Below are positions 1-10,791 of a stretch of 64,000 nt of DNA, one piece after another. The stretch is from Cynocephalus volans (lineage: Eukaryota > Chordata > Mammalia > Dermoptera > Cynocephalidae). How positions within the stretch are numbered: position 1 is the first letter of the stretch; the number at the start of each line of letters is the position of its first letter. Below the pieces are notes generated by a model. That model did not search any database, was not told where the DNA came from, and saw only the letters and a program-made list of their open reading frames with translations. Location: contig NW_026902449.1 in assembly GCF_027409185.1 (NCBI RefSeq), positions 62,001 to 126,000 on the forward strand, read 5' to 3'. The position numbers were made by a program, and so were the translations under genes.

Positions 1-843
1 AATTTAACCAAGGAGATGAAAGACTTTTAACAATCCTAACATTCATGTGGAACAACAAAAACCGCTAATAGCCAAAGCAATCCTGAGCCAAAAATAATTA
101 AGTCACAGGCATTAAAGTACCTGATGTCAAATTATACTACAAATCTATGGTAACCCAAACAGCATGCTACTGGCATAAGAACAGACACATGGGCCAATAG
201 AACAGAATAGAGAACCCAGAAATAAGTCCATGTACTTACAGCCAACTGACATTTGACAAAGGCACCAAGAATATACACTGGGGGAAAGGACAGTCTCTTC
301 AATAAATGGTGCTAGAAAAACTAGATATTGAAATGTAGAAGACTGAAATTAGAACCGTTCCTCTGAGCATATATCAAAATCAACTCAAAATGGATAAAGA
401 CTTAAATTTAAGAACTCAATACCTAAAATTATAAAACTCCTAGAAGAACACATAGGGGAAACTCTTCAGGATGTAAGACTGGGCAAAGGGTTTATGAAAA
501 AGACCTCAAAATTACAGGCAACAAAAGAAAATATAAACAAATGGTTTTATATCAAACTAAAAAGCTTCTGCACTGAAAAGGAATTGATCAACAAGTGAAT
601 AGGCAAACTACATGACAGGAGAAAATATTAGAAAACTATACTTCCAATGAGTGATTAATATCCAGAATATACAAGAAACTCAAACACCTTCACCATAAAA
701 AAACAAATAATCCAATTTAAAATGGGTAAAGGAAATGAAAAGACGTTTCTCAAAAGAAAACATAGAAATAGCTAACATGTACAGAAAACAAAAAAGCTCA
801 ACATCACTAAGCATCAGGGAAACGTATATGAAAACCACATTGA

Positions 844-1056
844 TGGGCTGACCCTGTGACTCACTCGGGAGAGTGCGGTGCTGGGAGTGCAGTGGCACTG
901 GGAGCGCCAAGGCCATGGGTTCGAATCCAATATAAGGATGGCCAGTGTGCTCACTGGCTTAGCGCAGTGTGGGCAACACCAAGCCAAGGGTTACGCTCCC
1001 CTTACCGGTCAAAAAAAAAAAAAAAAAAAAACCCAACCAACAAACAAACAAACAAA
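844..1056 (+). mobile_element. Dimeric tRNA-derived SINE (CYN-like)
   Basis: Two tRNA-like halves are joined head to tail. The first carries a B-box-like 'ggttcgaatcc' at about 919-929, and the second begins near 940 and ends in 'ccttaccggtc'. An A-rich tail follows (1009-1056). The insertion is flanked by a perfect 13-bp duplication, aaaaccacattga, at 831-843 and 1057-1069. Removing the SINE restores the L1-A reading. This proves L1-mediated insertion after L1-A was in place. The first half is longer than a tRNA because of a short internal expansion. The assignment to the colugo CYN family is from memory. Confidence 0.85.
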
Positions 1057-1573
1057 AAAACCACATTGAGATATAATCTCATTCTAGTTTGACTGATTGT
1101 TATAAAAAAGACAGAGAATAGCAAGTTCTGGTGAGGATGTGGAGAAAGGGGAATCCTCCTACACTGTTAGTGGGACTGTAAATTAGTACAGCCACTATGG
1201 AAAACAGTATGGAGGTTTCTCAAACAACTACAGGTAGAACTACCATAAAATTCAGCAATCCCACTACTGTGCATATACCCAAAGGAATGGGAATCATCAT
1301 ACTGAAGGGATACCTGCACTCCTATGTTCATCACACCTCTATTTACAATAGCCAAGAAATGAAAACCAACCTATGTGTCCATGTATGGATTAATGATAAA
1401 GAAAATAGAGTATATATACACAATAGCATACTTCTCAGTCATAAAATAATGAACTTCTGCCATTCACAACTACATTATTTTAAGTGAAATAAGACAGGTA
1501 CAGAAAGAGAAATAACACATGTACGTATTCATAAGTAGAAATTTTAAAAAATAAATAAATAGAAATGGAAAAG

Positions 1574-1632
1574 GAGAGAGAGAGACCGAGAGAGAGAGAG
1601 AGAACAAAAGAAAAAAGAAAGAAAGAAGAAAG
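1574..1632 (+). repeat. GA/GAAA-rich low-complexity tract
   Basis: A purine-only run made of GA and GAAA units, inside the 3' UTR of L1-A. A matching tract sits at the same place in the L1 at 3050-3115, so it belongs to the L1 3' UTR. Confidence 0.8.
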
Positions 1633-1924
1633 AAAATGAAAGAGTAAGAAACAACAATCAATAACACATTGTACTTACAAAAGGAGAGAACAGAACTGTG
1701 GTTACTAAAGCTGGGAAAAAGGGTGTGGGAGGAGGGTTAGTGAAAAATTGGTTAATGGACACAAGGAACAATTACCTTTTGTAATGATGAATATACTATT
1801 TGTCCTGATTTAGTCACCACATATTGTACATGGTATTGACATAAAACTCAGTACCCCCAAAATATGTATAATCAATTATGTTTCAATAAAAAAGTAGAAA
1901 GACAGCCTCCATAAATAAAAAACA

Positions 1925-2255
1925 TTAAAAATTATATATCTGATAAAGAGTTAATATACAGAATACAAATGTACTTCAAAAAGTTCATGAAATAATAGAA
2001 TTAAAAGATAATACAAATCTTTCCATGAAATTTTTGAAGTACCCTTGTATATAATTAACAACTAAAAGTCAAAAGTAGTAATACAAACAGCCCAGTTAAA
2101 GACAGTCAATAGATCAGATTTCTATTTCTCCAAAGAAGATATGTAAATTGCCGTAAAATGGCCATTAAAATGGTCATAAAAATGCTCATTTTTGTCATTA
2201 CTGAAATGCAAACTTAAACTTTAATGAGATGTCCCTTCAGGCCTACTAGAATTAA
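1925..2255 (+). mobile_element. Old LINE-1 ORF2 fragment
   Basis: Diverged L1 ORF2 3' sequence on the plus strand ('ctgataaagagttaatatac' near 1940, then 'cagcccagttaaagac' near 2090). It is interrupted by the palindromic MITE at 1971-2042. No reading frame survives. Confidence 0.6.
1971..2042 (+). mobile_element. Palindromic MITE, copy 1
   Basis: A ~72-bp unit starts gtacttcaaaaagttcatg and ends catgaaatttttgaagtac, so its termini are ~25-bp inverted repeats around a non-palindromic A-rich centre. A second copy in the opposite orientation is at 49032-49101. Its size and inverted ends suggest a mariner/Tc1-type non-autonomous DNA transposon. I cannot name the family. Confidence 0.7.
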
Positions 2256-2261
2256 GATATT

Positions 2262-3275
2262 TATTACTTTGGGTATATATCTGGAAGTGAGAATGCTGAA
2301 TCATATGGTAGTCCTATCTATAGTTGTTTCAGAAACCTTCATAATTTTTCCATAATGTCTGTACTATTTTACAGTCCCAGCATTTGTTATTCTTGGGCTT
2401 ATTAACACTGGACTGTCTAATTGGGGTGAGATGATATCTCAGTGTAGTTTAGATTTGCATTTCCCTGACAATAAGTGATGCTGAGCATTTTTTCATGTAC
2501 CTGTCAGCCATTTGAAGGTCTTTTTTGAAAAATTCTGTTCAGCTCATTTGCCCACTTTAATTCTATGTTTGATTTTTTTACAGTGAAGTTGTTTGAGTTA
2601 CTTATATATTCTAGATAATAATCCCTTGTGGGATGTATAGTATGTGAATATATTCTCCCATTCTGTAGCTAGTCTTCCCACTCCGTTGATTGTTTCCTTT
2701 GCTGTGCAGAAGCTCTTAAGTTTGATATAATGCCATTTGTTTATTTTTTTTTCTGTTGCTTGTGATTTTGGGATCTTATTCATGTCAAATACCTGCACTC
2801 CCATGTTCATTGCAGCTCTAATTACAATAGCCAAAGACTGGAACCAACCTAAGTGTCCATCAAAAGACAATTGGATAAGGAAATTGTGGTATATATACAC
2901 AATGGAATACTACTCAGCCATAAAAAAGAATGAAATTATGTCATTTGCACCAACATGGATGAGCTAGGAGAAAATTATCTTAAGTGATATAAGTCAGACA
3001 CAGAAAGAAAAATACCACATGTCCTCACTCATAAGTGGGTACTAAGAAAAAAGGAGAGAAAAAGAAGAAAAAAGGAAGAAAGAAAGAAAGAAAGAAAAAG
3101 AAAGAAAGAAAAGACCACAACAATATGTTGAACTTGCAGAAGGAGGGAACAAACATAAGGATACTAGAGATGGGGAGAAGGAAGTGGGGAGTTGGGGGAG
3201 TGATAGTTCAGGTAAAGGACATAAAGAAAAAGAATGATTTGTAATAATGAATATGCTAATACTAATAAAAATTTA
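2262..3275 (+). mobile_element. LINE-1 3' end with 5' inversion (twin priming)
   Basis: From about 2262 to 2786 the sequence is L1 ORF2 in minus orientation. At about 2787 it switches to plus orientation and runs through the 3' UTR to about 3275. In L1 order the inverted part ends near the 'tgggtatata' block, and the plus part starts just downstream of it ('acctgcactcccatg'). The two parts are therefore consecutive pieces of one L1. This is the classic twin-priming structure. A GAAA-rich tract at 3050-3115 lies in its 3' UTR. Confidence 0.75.
3050..3115 (+). repeat. (GAAA)n-rich low-complexity tract
   Basis: Runs of GAAA, GAAAA and GAAG in the 3' UTR of the surrounding L1. Confidence 0.85.
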
Positions 3276-3289
3276 AAAAGATAAGAATA

Positions 3290-4640
3290 CAAATTAATAA
3301 TAAAATTGAAAATAATGCAACAAAAAGCTAAGTTTTTAATAGACCAATAAAATTTATAATCCTCTAACAGGACTAAAAGATAGAAGACAAAAATTACCAA
3401 TAACTGAAAAGGCAATATGACTACAGACCACGAAGATGTCAAAAGGTAGGAAATGCATATTACCAACAATTTTACATACACAAATTTTACAGCTTAAATT
3501 TAATGGACCTATTTTTTGAAACACATAAACTACCAATAATGATCCAATAGAAGACAAATGATTTAAATAGCCCTTTAAGTAAAAAAGATAACTGTTATTT
3601 TTAACCTTAAACATCTCCAAAATAGAAATCTTCTGGCAAAATGGTTTTAGCAAAGAAATCTCTGAACATTTGGAAAAAAATTAGCACCTATACTATGCAG
3701 TCTTTCAAAAAATATGAGGAACTATTTCCCTATTTTATTTAATTCAGTTAGCATTATATTGATACAACAACCAGACACAAACTTTACAAAAATAAAACCA
3801 CAATCCTCCCTCTGTAAAAACCTGTTTTAAATATTAGAAAATGTAATTTAGCCATGTATATAATTGCCAAATGGTGTTAATTCCAGCAATGCTAGGCTTG
3901 ATCAGTAGTTGAAAACATAAGCCATGTAAACCATTATATCAACAGTTAATGAAGAAAATTAAATGGTAAAATACATGGGTACAGAAAAACACGTGACAAA
4001 ATTCAGCACCTTTTTATGATGAAAACTGTCAGAAAAAATAAGAATATAAGGGAACATTCTCAGCATGTTAAAAAACATCTACAACAATCCTACTGCTATC
4101 TCAGTGGTAAAAGATCACATTCCTTCACTGTAGGATTGTAAAGAAAACAATAATATCTATTCTTCCCCTCTTATTCAACATAGTGCTGAAGGTTCTAACC
4201 AGTGCCACAAGGCAGAAAAAAATAAATATAAGGTATATAAAGTAGAAAGGAAGTAATAACAGTGACCCTATGTTTAGGCGATAATTACCTATAGACAAAA
4301 TTTAGATGAATCTCAAAAAAAAAAAAATCTAGAAATAAGTAAATTCAGCAAGGTTATGGCATTAAAGATAAACATATAAAAATGAATTATGTTACTAGAT
4401 ACTAGCAATAATCATGTAGGCATGGAGTTTTAAATCTTAATAGTTTACAATTGCAGAAAAGCAATACTTCGATGTAGATCTAACAAAACATGTGCAGCAC
4501 TGTGCTGAAAACCTCATAGTGCTGATAAAAAAAATCAAAGAATATTTAAATAAAGAGATATTCCATGTTCATAGATTGGAAAAGATTATGATAAAGATGT
4601 CAATTTTCTTCAAATTAATATGAAAATTTGACATAATATT
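3290..4640 (+). mobile_element. Highly diverged LINE-1 ORF2 fragment
   Basis: AT-rich sequence on the plus strand that still matches L1 ORF2 in short blocks. Examples are 'catgtaaaccattatatcaac' near 3920, 'cctactgctatctcagtgg' near 4090 and 'tcatagattggaaaagatt' near 4568. Numerous stops. The ends are approximate. Confidence 0.6.
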
Positions 4641-5000
4641 TATCTTTTTTTTAACTTTCAAATGAGATTATTATAGAGGAGAGTAGGCAAAGAGAATAAA
4701 AAGGAGCAAAATTTGAGTAATGGTTAATTAGACAGTATCCAAAATGTAAGTGGCCTAGGGAATTTGGGTTACAATAATCTTATTTAATTCTTATAACTTA
4801 ACTTCTGGGATAGATACAAACATGGTAAACCAGTCTTTGAATATAAAATGAAATTTGGTGAGAATATAATTATATGTCGGTTTAATGCTTTATTTAAATA
4901 GTTGGTGGGCTTTTTTTTATGTTTGTTTTTTACTATCTCCTGTCCATCAGAGGGCATTTATCACTTGTGCTAGCTTGTTTTTTGTTGTTTTGTTTTGTTT
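4641..5000. other. Unassigned AT-rich sequence
   Basis: I see no gene or recognisable repeat here. It lies between two L1 fragments and may be diverged repeat. Confidence 0.5.
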
Positions 5001-5004
5001 TCTA

Positions 5005-5590
5005 AATTTTATATTGTCAATTTTATGGGGTACAGAGTGATATTTTCAGACATATTTACAACGTGTAATTTTAAAAGCAGGGTAATTATCATGTGCATCA
5101 TCACAAACATTCATCATTTTTTTTGTGTTGAGAACATTAAAACTTCTCTTTTCTAGCCATTTGAAATTACAGAATAAATTGACCTTAATCATAGACATCT
5201 AGCACTTCTATAGAATGCTAGAACTTATACTTCCTATATAGCTGTAATTTTTAAACTAACTAACTTCTCCCTATTCCCTCCTCCCTCAATCCTTTCCAGC
5301 CTCTACTAACCACCATTTTACTTTCTTCTTCTAGAAACTCAACTCTTTTTAGCTGCCCCACATGAGTGAGAGCATGCAGTATTTATCTTTCTGTGCCTGA
5401 CTTACTGCACTTAGCATAATCTCTTCCAGCCTTATTCATGTTGCCACAAATGACGATTTTATTTTTTATGCCTGAGAAATATTCCATTGTGTACAAATAC
5501 TGTTTTCTCTTTATCCAATCATCTGTAGATGGATACTTAGGTTGATTCCATATCTTGGCTATTGTGAATAGTGCTGCAATAAACATAGGG
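5005..5590 (-). mobile_element. LINE-1 3' end, minus strand
   Basis: The minus-strand 3' UTR and ORF2 C-terminus of an L1. The plus strand shows the reverse complement of the usual blocks ('atgagtgagagcatgcagta' near 5363, 'aatattccattgtgta' near 5478, 'aatagtgctgcaataaacat' near 5567). It is 5'-truncated and has no coding capacity. Confidence 0.8.
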
Positions 5591-5912
5591 TATAGATATC
5601 ACTTTGGTATGCTAATTTCAACAACAGTTGACAGATAGAGGCAAAATTAATCTAAAATGTATATAAAAGAGAAGGAAATTGAAGTAACTAAAATCACTTT
5701 GCAAAAGGATAAAATGGATAAAAAAGATAAGTTTGTCTATTTGACTTCAAGACCTATTATATGTCTACATTAACCAAGACTGTGGGATATTGTGGAAGGT
5801 ATAGATCCGTTAATCAGTGAAATAGAATAGAGAAGTCAGAAATAGACCTACACAAATATGCCAAACTGGTTTTTGACAAAGTTTTGAAAGTAATTTGTTG
5901 AAGGGAAGATAG

Positions 5913-5918
<6 letters not shown>

Positions 5919-5952
<34 letters not shown>

Positions 5953-8406
5953 GAAAGCAGGCTATATTTATTCAAAAACTATAAAGGGTTACAATATAAA
6001 TCTATGAAACAAAATTAATTTTTAAAGGTTATATTCAAGTGATTCATATATATCCAAATTCTGACCAAATCAAGACAACAATCCAATGCACAGAAAGATT
6101 ATTATATAGCTCAAGGAGCAAAAAGCAATAAACATAAAAGTCTTGTCAATACAGACTCTACATAAACACACAAACCTAAAGTTTTAATGTAACATGAACA
6201 AATCATAAGTACGTGTTGGCTACCTTTCTCCAATATAAGAGTAGCAAATGTTTTATATTTAGTAAAAACATACAGAATGTATGAAACCTTTAATCACATG
6301 TAGACTAAAAAGTGTAAACCAAGTAAAATGTGACATTTTCATATGTGACGATGTACATTTCAGAAAGAACCCAACTTGAATAAATCCATTAACACACATA
6401 TTGTAAAGATAACCCACAAAAATGTTAATCTTTTGCAACTGTATTTAGAGAATAAATGCCCAGAAATTAATATTAGAATCTTACAAAGGAGTATTACAGT
6501 GATCAGGCTTAAAGAACAAATTACTTATTTGGGGGCTTAACATAGCAGAGATCAATGTCAATTAAATAACATATGAGTGAAAAAATATATAATGTACAAT
6601 AGCAAGAGGTTAGAAAACTGAATACTGTGGAAAAGATTTATTAGTCTGTACAAGTTGGTTTTGATAAACTATTAGTTACTTGTTAACAGAAAATTATCAA
6701 GATTTTAATTGCAACAGTACATATTTTCCCACACACATCAGAATCTGGAAGCAATATGCCTTTCTCAAATTGTCATTTAGTGTTTTTCCCCCATCCCTCA
6801 AAACACAGAAATAGGTTTTTGAATATCAACTAGCCATTTATGGAAGCCATAAGATACAAATATTCATAAACATTACACAAGTACACAAGCTACAATTGAA
6901 GTACCTGGACAAACACTATCAACATTTATGAAAAAAGTTGTTGGTTTTAAAAGTGAAAAGCACTACAGGAGTTACAATAAACACTGTTTATATCCTTGTG
7001 AAACCAAAATGGGGTAAAACCTTATTACCATTTTGCCAAACACCACTTAACTAGAAATGCTGCACAAAGGGTCATTAATCCAATGTACATATATCACAGG
7101 ATTAAAACTCCAGTTAAGCAACTGAGATAAACATTGAAGTAAACTAAAAAGTAATACCAACCTTCTTTAACATATCAATGCTATTTTAGAAGCATCATCA
7201 GAACAAACAGAGATTTAATTATAATTGGCCTGGGCTACATTCTGTAATGAAGATTTTGCTTAGTACTAAAAGAGACTCAAACACCCTAGAAAGCTATGGA
7301 ATCATGCTTTTTGCTATTTCTGAAAGGAAATTTGCCAGGTTTGATGATACCTGTATACCTCCTGTGGTCCTAGGAGTTCTACACATCAGGTAATTCAATA
7401 ATTGATAGGAGTATTTAAGCAAAAAGAGACCAAAAGTAGACCTTATATCAACATATGCTAAATAGATGGATTTTTAAAAAATTACATGATAAATGTAAAT
7501 CATAAAATCAGATGTACTTATAAAGGTACACTTATTTTATGTTACATAAAAAACTATAGACTGCAAACTGTGCATGCTTACCCTAACATTTTACCTGGGA
7601 AAGCCGATGACTGGGATTTCTTGCAAATATTTACTGCCATGATACAAAACAATTATGTGCAAACTGCAAGGTCCCTAAAATAGCAGTTAAAGAGTTTATA
7701 TACAGAAAGATGTCATTATCTGATCAAATATGCAAGAGATAGAATTTCCCAGAGTTTATAAGACAGAACAATAACCACCACAGGCTCCTCCTCCATGACC
7801 TTCTTCCCTGTGTGACAGTTTGACTCCTTTATTCTGGTTCTCACTTTCCCACAGTCCAGGCGTCTGAATGATCTTTTCAACAAGTTCCTCAAAGGCACAT
7901 TGTACACCATCACAGGTTTTTGCACTTGCCTCTATAAATAACATGGAATGCCTTCGTGCAAATTTCAGGCCTTCATTTCTATCAACTTCACGATTTTCCT
8001 TATCAATTTTATTTCCAACTAGCATGTTTACTATGTCATTTCTTGTACAGTATGTTTCCAATTCATTTAACCAATTATCCAGTTTAACAAAGGTGTCTCT
8101 TCTTGTGACATCGTAAACTAATATAACACCCTGTGCACCTCTATAATAGCTGGGAGTTAATGTTCTAAATCTCTCTTGACCAGCAGTATCCCATATTGCA
8201 AGTTTAGCCTTATTTCCATCCACTGAAATTGTTTTCACTTTAAAGTCAACACCTATTGTTGCTGCAAGTTCTGGATCAAAAGTATCATCTGTGAACCTCA
8301 AGAGCAGGCTGGACTTGCCCACCCCACTCTCGCCGATGATGAGGATCTTCAGCGTAGTCAGCACGTCCTCGTCCATCCTGACCCTGCTCCGCTCCGAGCC
8401 CAGCTC
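5919..8406 (-). pseudogene. RAB18: RAB18 processed retrocopy (nearly full-length mRNA copy)
   Basis: This is a reverse-transcribed RAB18 mRNA on the minus strand. In order it has about 30 bp of 5' UTR (8377-8406), the complete coding sequence without introns (7756-8376), about 1.8 kb of 3' UTR, an AATAAA signal (reverse complement at 5967-5972) and a ~31-base poly(A) tail (T-run 5919-5949). A perfect 17-bp target duplication, agggaagatagtctttt, flanks it (5902-5918 and 8407-8423). The cut site CTTTT/GA fits L1 endonuclease. The clean duplication, long uniform tail and intact ORF point to a fairly recent insertion. It is classed here as a retrocopy; 'pseudogene' refers to its origin, since the ORF itself is intact. 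Confidence 0.93.
7756..8376 (-). CDS. RAB18: Intact RAB18-like small GTPase ORF in the retrocopy
   Basis: The 206-codon ORF encodes a complete Rab GTPase. RAB18 acts on the endoplasmic reticulum and lipid droplets in membrane traffic. Visible motifs: P-loop GESGVGKS (15-22), switch I Thr40, WDTAGQE (62-68), NKID (122-125) for guanine specificity, ASAK (150-153), and the C-terminal CSVL prenylation motif (203-206) with Cys199 upstream. From memory of human RAB18 I count two differences, Arg142 for Lys and His194 for Gln; neither hits a nucleotide-binding motif. The start is the normal RAB18 methionine, directly after the copied 5' UTR. No promoter was copied, so expression would depend on the surrounding L1 or chance promoters. 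It could be a silent young pseudogene or a functional X-linked retrogene. Confidence 0.85.
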   Translation of the reverse strand: MDEDVLTTLKILIIGESGVGKSSLLLRFTDDTFDPELAATIGVDFKVKTISVDGNKAKLAIWDTAGQERFRTLTPSYYRGAQGVILVYDVTRRDTFVKLDNWLNELETYCTRNDIVNMLVGNKIDKENREVDRNEGLKFARRHSMLFIEASAKTCDGVQCAFEELVEKIIQTPGLWESENQNKGVKLSHREEGHGGGACGGYCSVL

Positions 8407-8969
8407 AGGGAAGATAGTCTTTTGAAAAACTGTTAGAACAGTTAGAAATTCATAATCAGTGAAATGAATCTCAAGATCTCAACCATTTTACACAAATGAA
8501 TTCAAAATAAATTACGGGTTCAAATGTAAAACTTAAACCTACAAAACTTCTAGAAAAAAAGTAAAAGAATATTTTGGGGAATTTGTGCATAGGCAAAGAG
8601 TTCTTAACTTGATACCAAAAACATAATCCATAAAAAAACAATTGATAAATTGGATTTTATCATGGAATTAATGATTTTGTTTAATGAAGGACTCTGTTAA
8701 GATACTAAAAGAATGGGAAAACAAAGATTGGCAGAAATACTCAAAGGTGCATACTCAACAAAGGACAAGTACATTGCACATGAAAGAAATATCAAAACTC
8801 AATAGTAAAAGAAAAAGAAATCCAATTAGAAAATGAGTAGGTTCACAGATGAGGAGATACAGACTGGAAATAAGTACATGAAAACTGGCTCATCATCTTT
8901 ATTAGCCACTTGAGAAATGCAAATTAAAATCACAATAAGATGTTGCTAAACACTTATCAGAATAGCAAA

Positions 8970-10081
8970 AACAGCAGCTAACATTATACTCAACATAAAA
9001 GTTGAAAACTTTTCTTCTCAAACCAGGAACAAGACAAAAATGCCAACCCTCATCATTTCTGTCCAACATAGTATTGGATAACCTAGCCGGAAAGAACAGG
9101 CAAGAGACAGACATAAGAAAATATCAAAATTGGATAAGAAGGAGTAAAATTTTCTCTATTTGCAGATGACATGGTCTTATATGTAGAAAACACTAAGGAC
9201 TCCACTAAAAACACCAACAAACAAATTTAGTAAAGTTGCACAATATAAAATCACCTTAAAAAAATCAGTTGTGTTTTTATACACTGACACCAAAGTATCT
9301 GAAATAAAAATTAAGAATACAGTCCTATTTACCATAGGGAAAAATATTTAGAAATACATTTAACCAAGTAGGTGAAAGTCCTTTGCACTGAAAAGTATAA
9401 AACTCTAATAGAAATAAATTGAAGAATATGCCAAAAAATGAAAATGTATTTTGTGTCCATTAATTAGAAAAATTAATGTTAATATGTTCAAACTACACAA
9501 ATCTGCAGATTTTCTGCAATTGCTGTCACAACTCCAATGACATTTTTTCTCAGAAAAAAAATCTTAACCTTCATATAGAACCAAAAGAGTCCCAAACAGC
9601 CAAATAAATCTTGAGCAAAAAGACCATAGCCAGAGATATAACACTACCTGATTTCAAGATCTACTGCAAAACTACAGCAATCAAAACAGTATGGTACTGG
9701 CATAAAAGAGAAACATAGACAAATGGAATAAAATAAATACCCCAGAAATAAAGCCACACATTTCGGTCAATTGAATTTCTACAAAGGTGACAAAAACACA
9801 CAATGGGGAAAGGAGAATATCTTCAACAAATGGTGTTGGGACAACTGGATATCCACCTGCAAAATAATGAAATTGGACCCTTATCTCACAACATATAGAA
9901 AAAAAAATCAAAATGGATTAAAGATTTAAATGTAAGACCTGAAACTGTAAGAACACTAGAAGAAAACGTAAAGGAAAACCTCCATGACATTGGTCTAGGC
10001 AAAGACTGTTTTGACATGATCCCCATAACACAGGCACCAAAAGCAAAAGTAGGCAAATGGGATTGCATAAAACTAAAATGG
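8970..10081 (+). mobile_element. LINE-1 ORF2 fragment upstream of L1-B
   Basis: Plus-strand L1 ORF2 reverse-transcriptase and C-terminal sequence. A block near 9160 reads like the RT active-site region ('tttgcagatgacatggtctt'). The fragment ends abruptly at about 10081 in 'gcataaaactaaaat', where the 5' end of L1-B begins. Frames are interrupted by stops. Confidence 0.8.
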
Positions 10082-10515
10082 ACATAGCCCAGCAGCAGCT
10101 GAAGTAAGCTAAGACCAGACCCTTGCAGGAACGGCACCAGGAGAAGTGGCACTGGGTCCAGTCTAAGGCCCTGGGGGAAAAGAAATGCACATAGCCTAGC
10201 TGAAGCCAAGGTGAGATGATACCAGACCCTTGAGGCCCTGGGGCTCAGTCTAAGGCCCAAAGGGAAATGCAGACAGCCCAGCAAATGCAGAAGTGAGCCA
10301 AGATCCACGTGGCACTGGGGATCAGTCCAAGGCTCCGGGTGGAAGGAAAGTGCACACAGCCCAGCAGCCACTGAGGTGAGCCAATACCTGAGTGGCACTG
10401 GGGTCCATTCTAAGGCCCCGGCGGGGAGGGGAAGGGAAGTCCAGAAAGCCCAGCAGGCACCAAGGTGAGCTGAGACCTGCACAGCACCAGGGGCTCAGTC
10501 CACAGCCACAGAAAG
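10082..10515 (+). repeat. Tandem monomer array in the L1-B 5' UTR
   Basis: About five diverged GC-rich units of roughly 75-107 bp, each opening with a variant of 'acaNagcccagcag'. They start near 10083, 10189, 10271, 10352 and 10442. Each contains 'aggtgagc' or a variant and 'gcactggggtccagtctaaggcc'-like text. Tandem 5' monomers act as promoters in mouse L1; a similar role here is inference. The ORFs that run antisense through it are composition artefacts. Confidence 0.75.
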
Positions 10516-10791
10516 CTAGAACAGGAGCCAAGATGGTGTAATATAGTTAATGCCACAACTTCTGTCACCACAAGGACAGTTCACCACCACAGTAGCAGCC
10601 AGGGCCACTCTACAGGCAACCTGCCACTCACTTGGCTACACTGATATAAGAAGACTCACCAGTAGAGCCTGCAAATAGAGGAGGAAGTCTTTATCCTCAG
10701 CCTACCCCAGACTAACAGAAGAAGCAAAGTCCTCTACCAGATGACCAAACATCAACAAAAAAGTACTAGAAATACAAACAAACCAGAAGAT

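Larger units (their letters stand above)
1..1895 (+). mobile_element. LINE-1 fragment (L1-A), 3' part of ORF2 plus 3' UTR
   Basis: The plus strand reads as the end of L1 ORF2 followed by a 3' UTR. Typical blocks are the dispersed 'ggaaaacagtatggaggtttc' segment near 1198 and the terminal 'ttcaataaaaaa' near 1884. The frame is broken by stops, so no ORF2 protein is made. The element starts before the window and is interrupted by a SINE at 844-1056. A purine-rich stretch at about 1574-1632 lies in the 3' UTR. Family assignment within L1 is not possible by eye. Confidence 0.85.
5600..8960 (+). mobile_element. LINE-1 ORF2 fragment split by the RAB18 retrocopy
   Basis: L1 ORF2 sequence on the plus strand runs up to 5918 and resumes at 8424. 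The left part includes 'gaaatagaatagagaagtc' near 5819, and the right part continues with the following ORF2 region and many stops. The break is a retrocopy insertion with its own target duplication (5902-5918 and 8407-8423). Confidence 0.75.

Noticed and set aside
7868-8116. Plus-strand ORF across the RAB18 copy
   Set aside because: Antisense shadow of the conserved RAB18 coding sequence.
9886-10482. 198-codon minus-strand ORF with hydrophobic Leu-rich sequence
   Set aside because: It is the reverse of the L1-B tandem 5' UTR units; the hydrophobic repeats come from the repeated DNA and are not a membrane protein.
10082-10515. CRISPR-like or satellite array
   Set aside because: Units are diverged and contiguous with no spacers, sit directly before an L1 ORF1, and the genome is mammalian.
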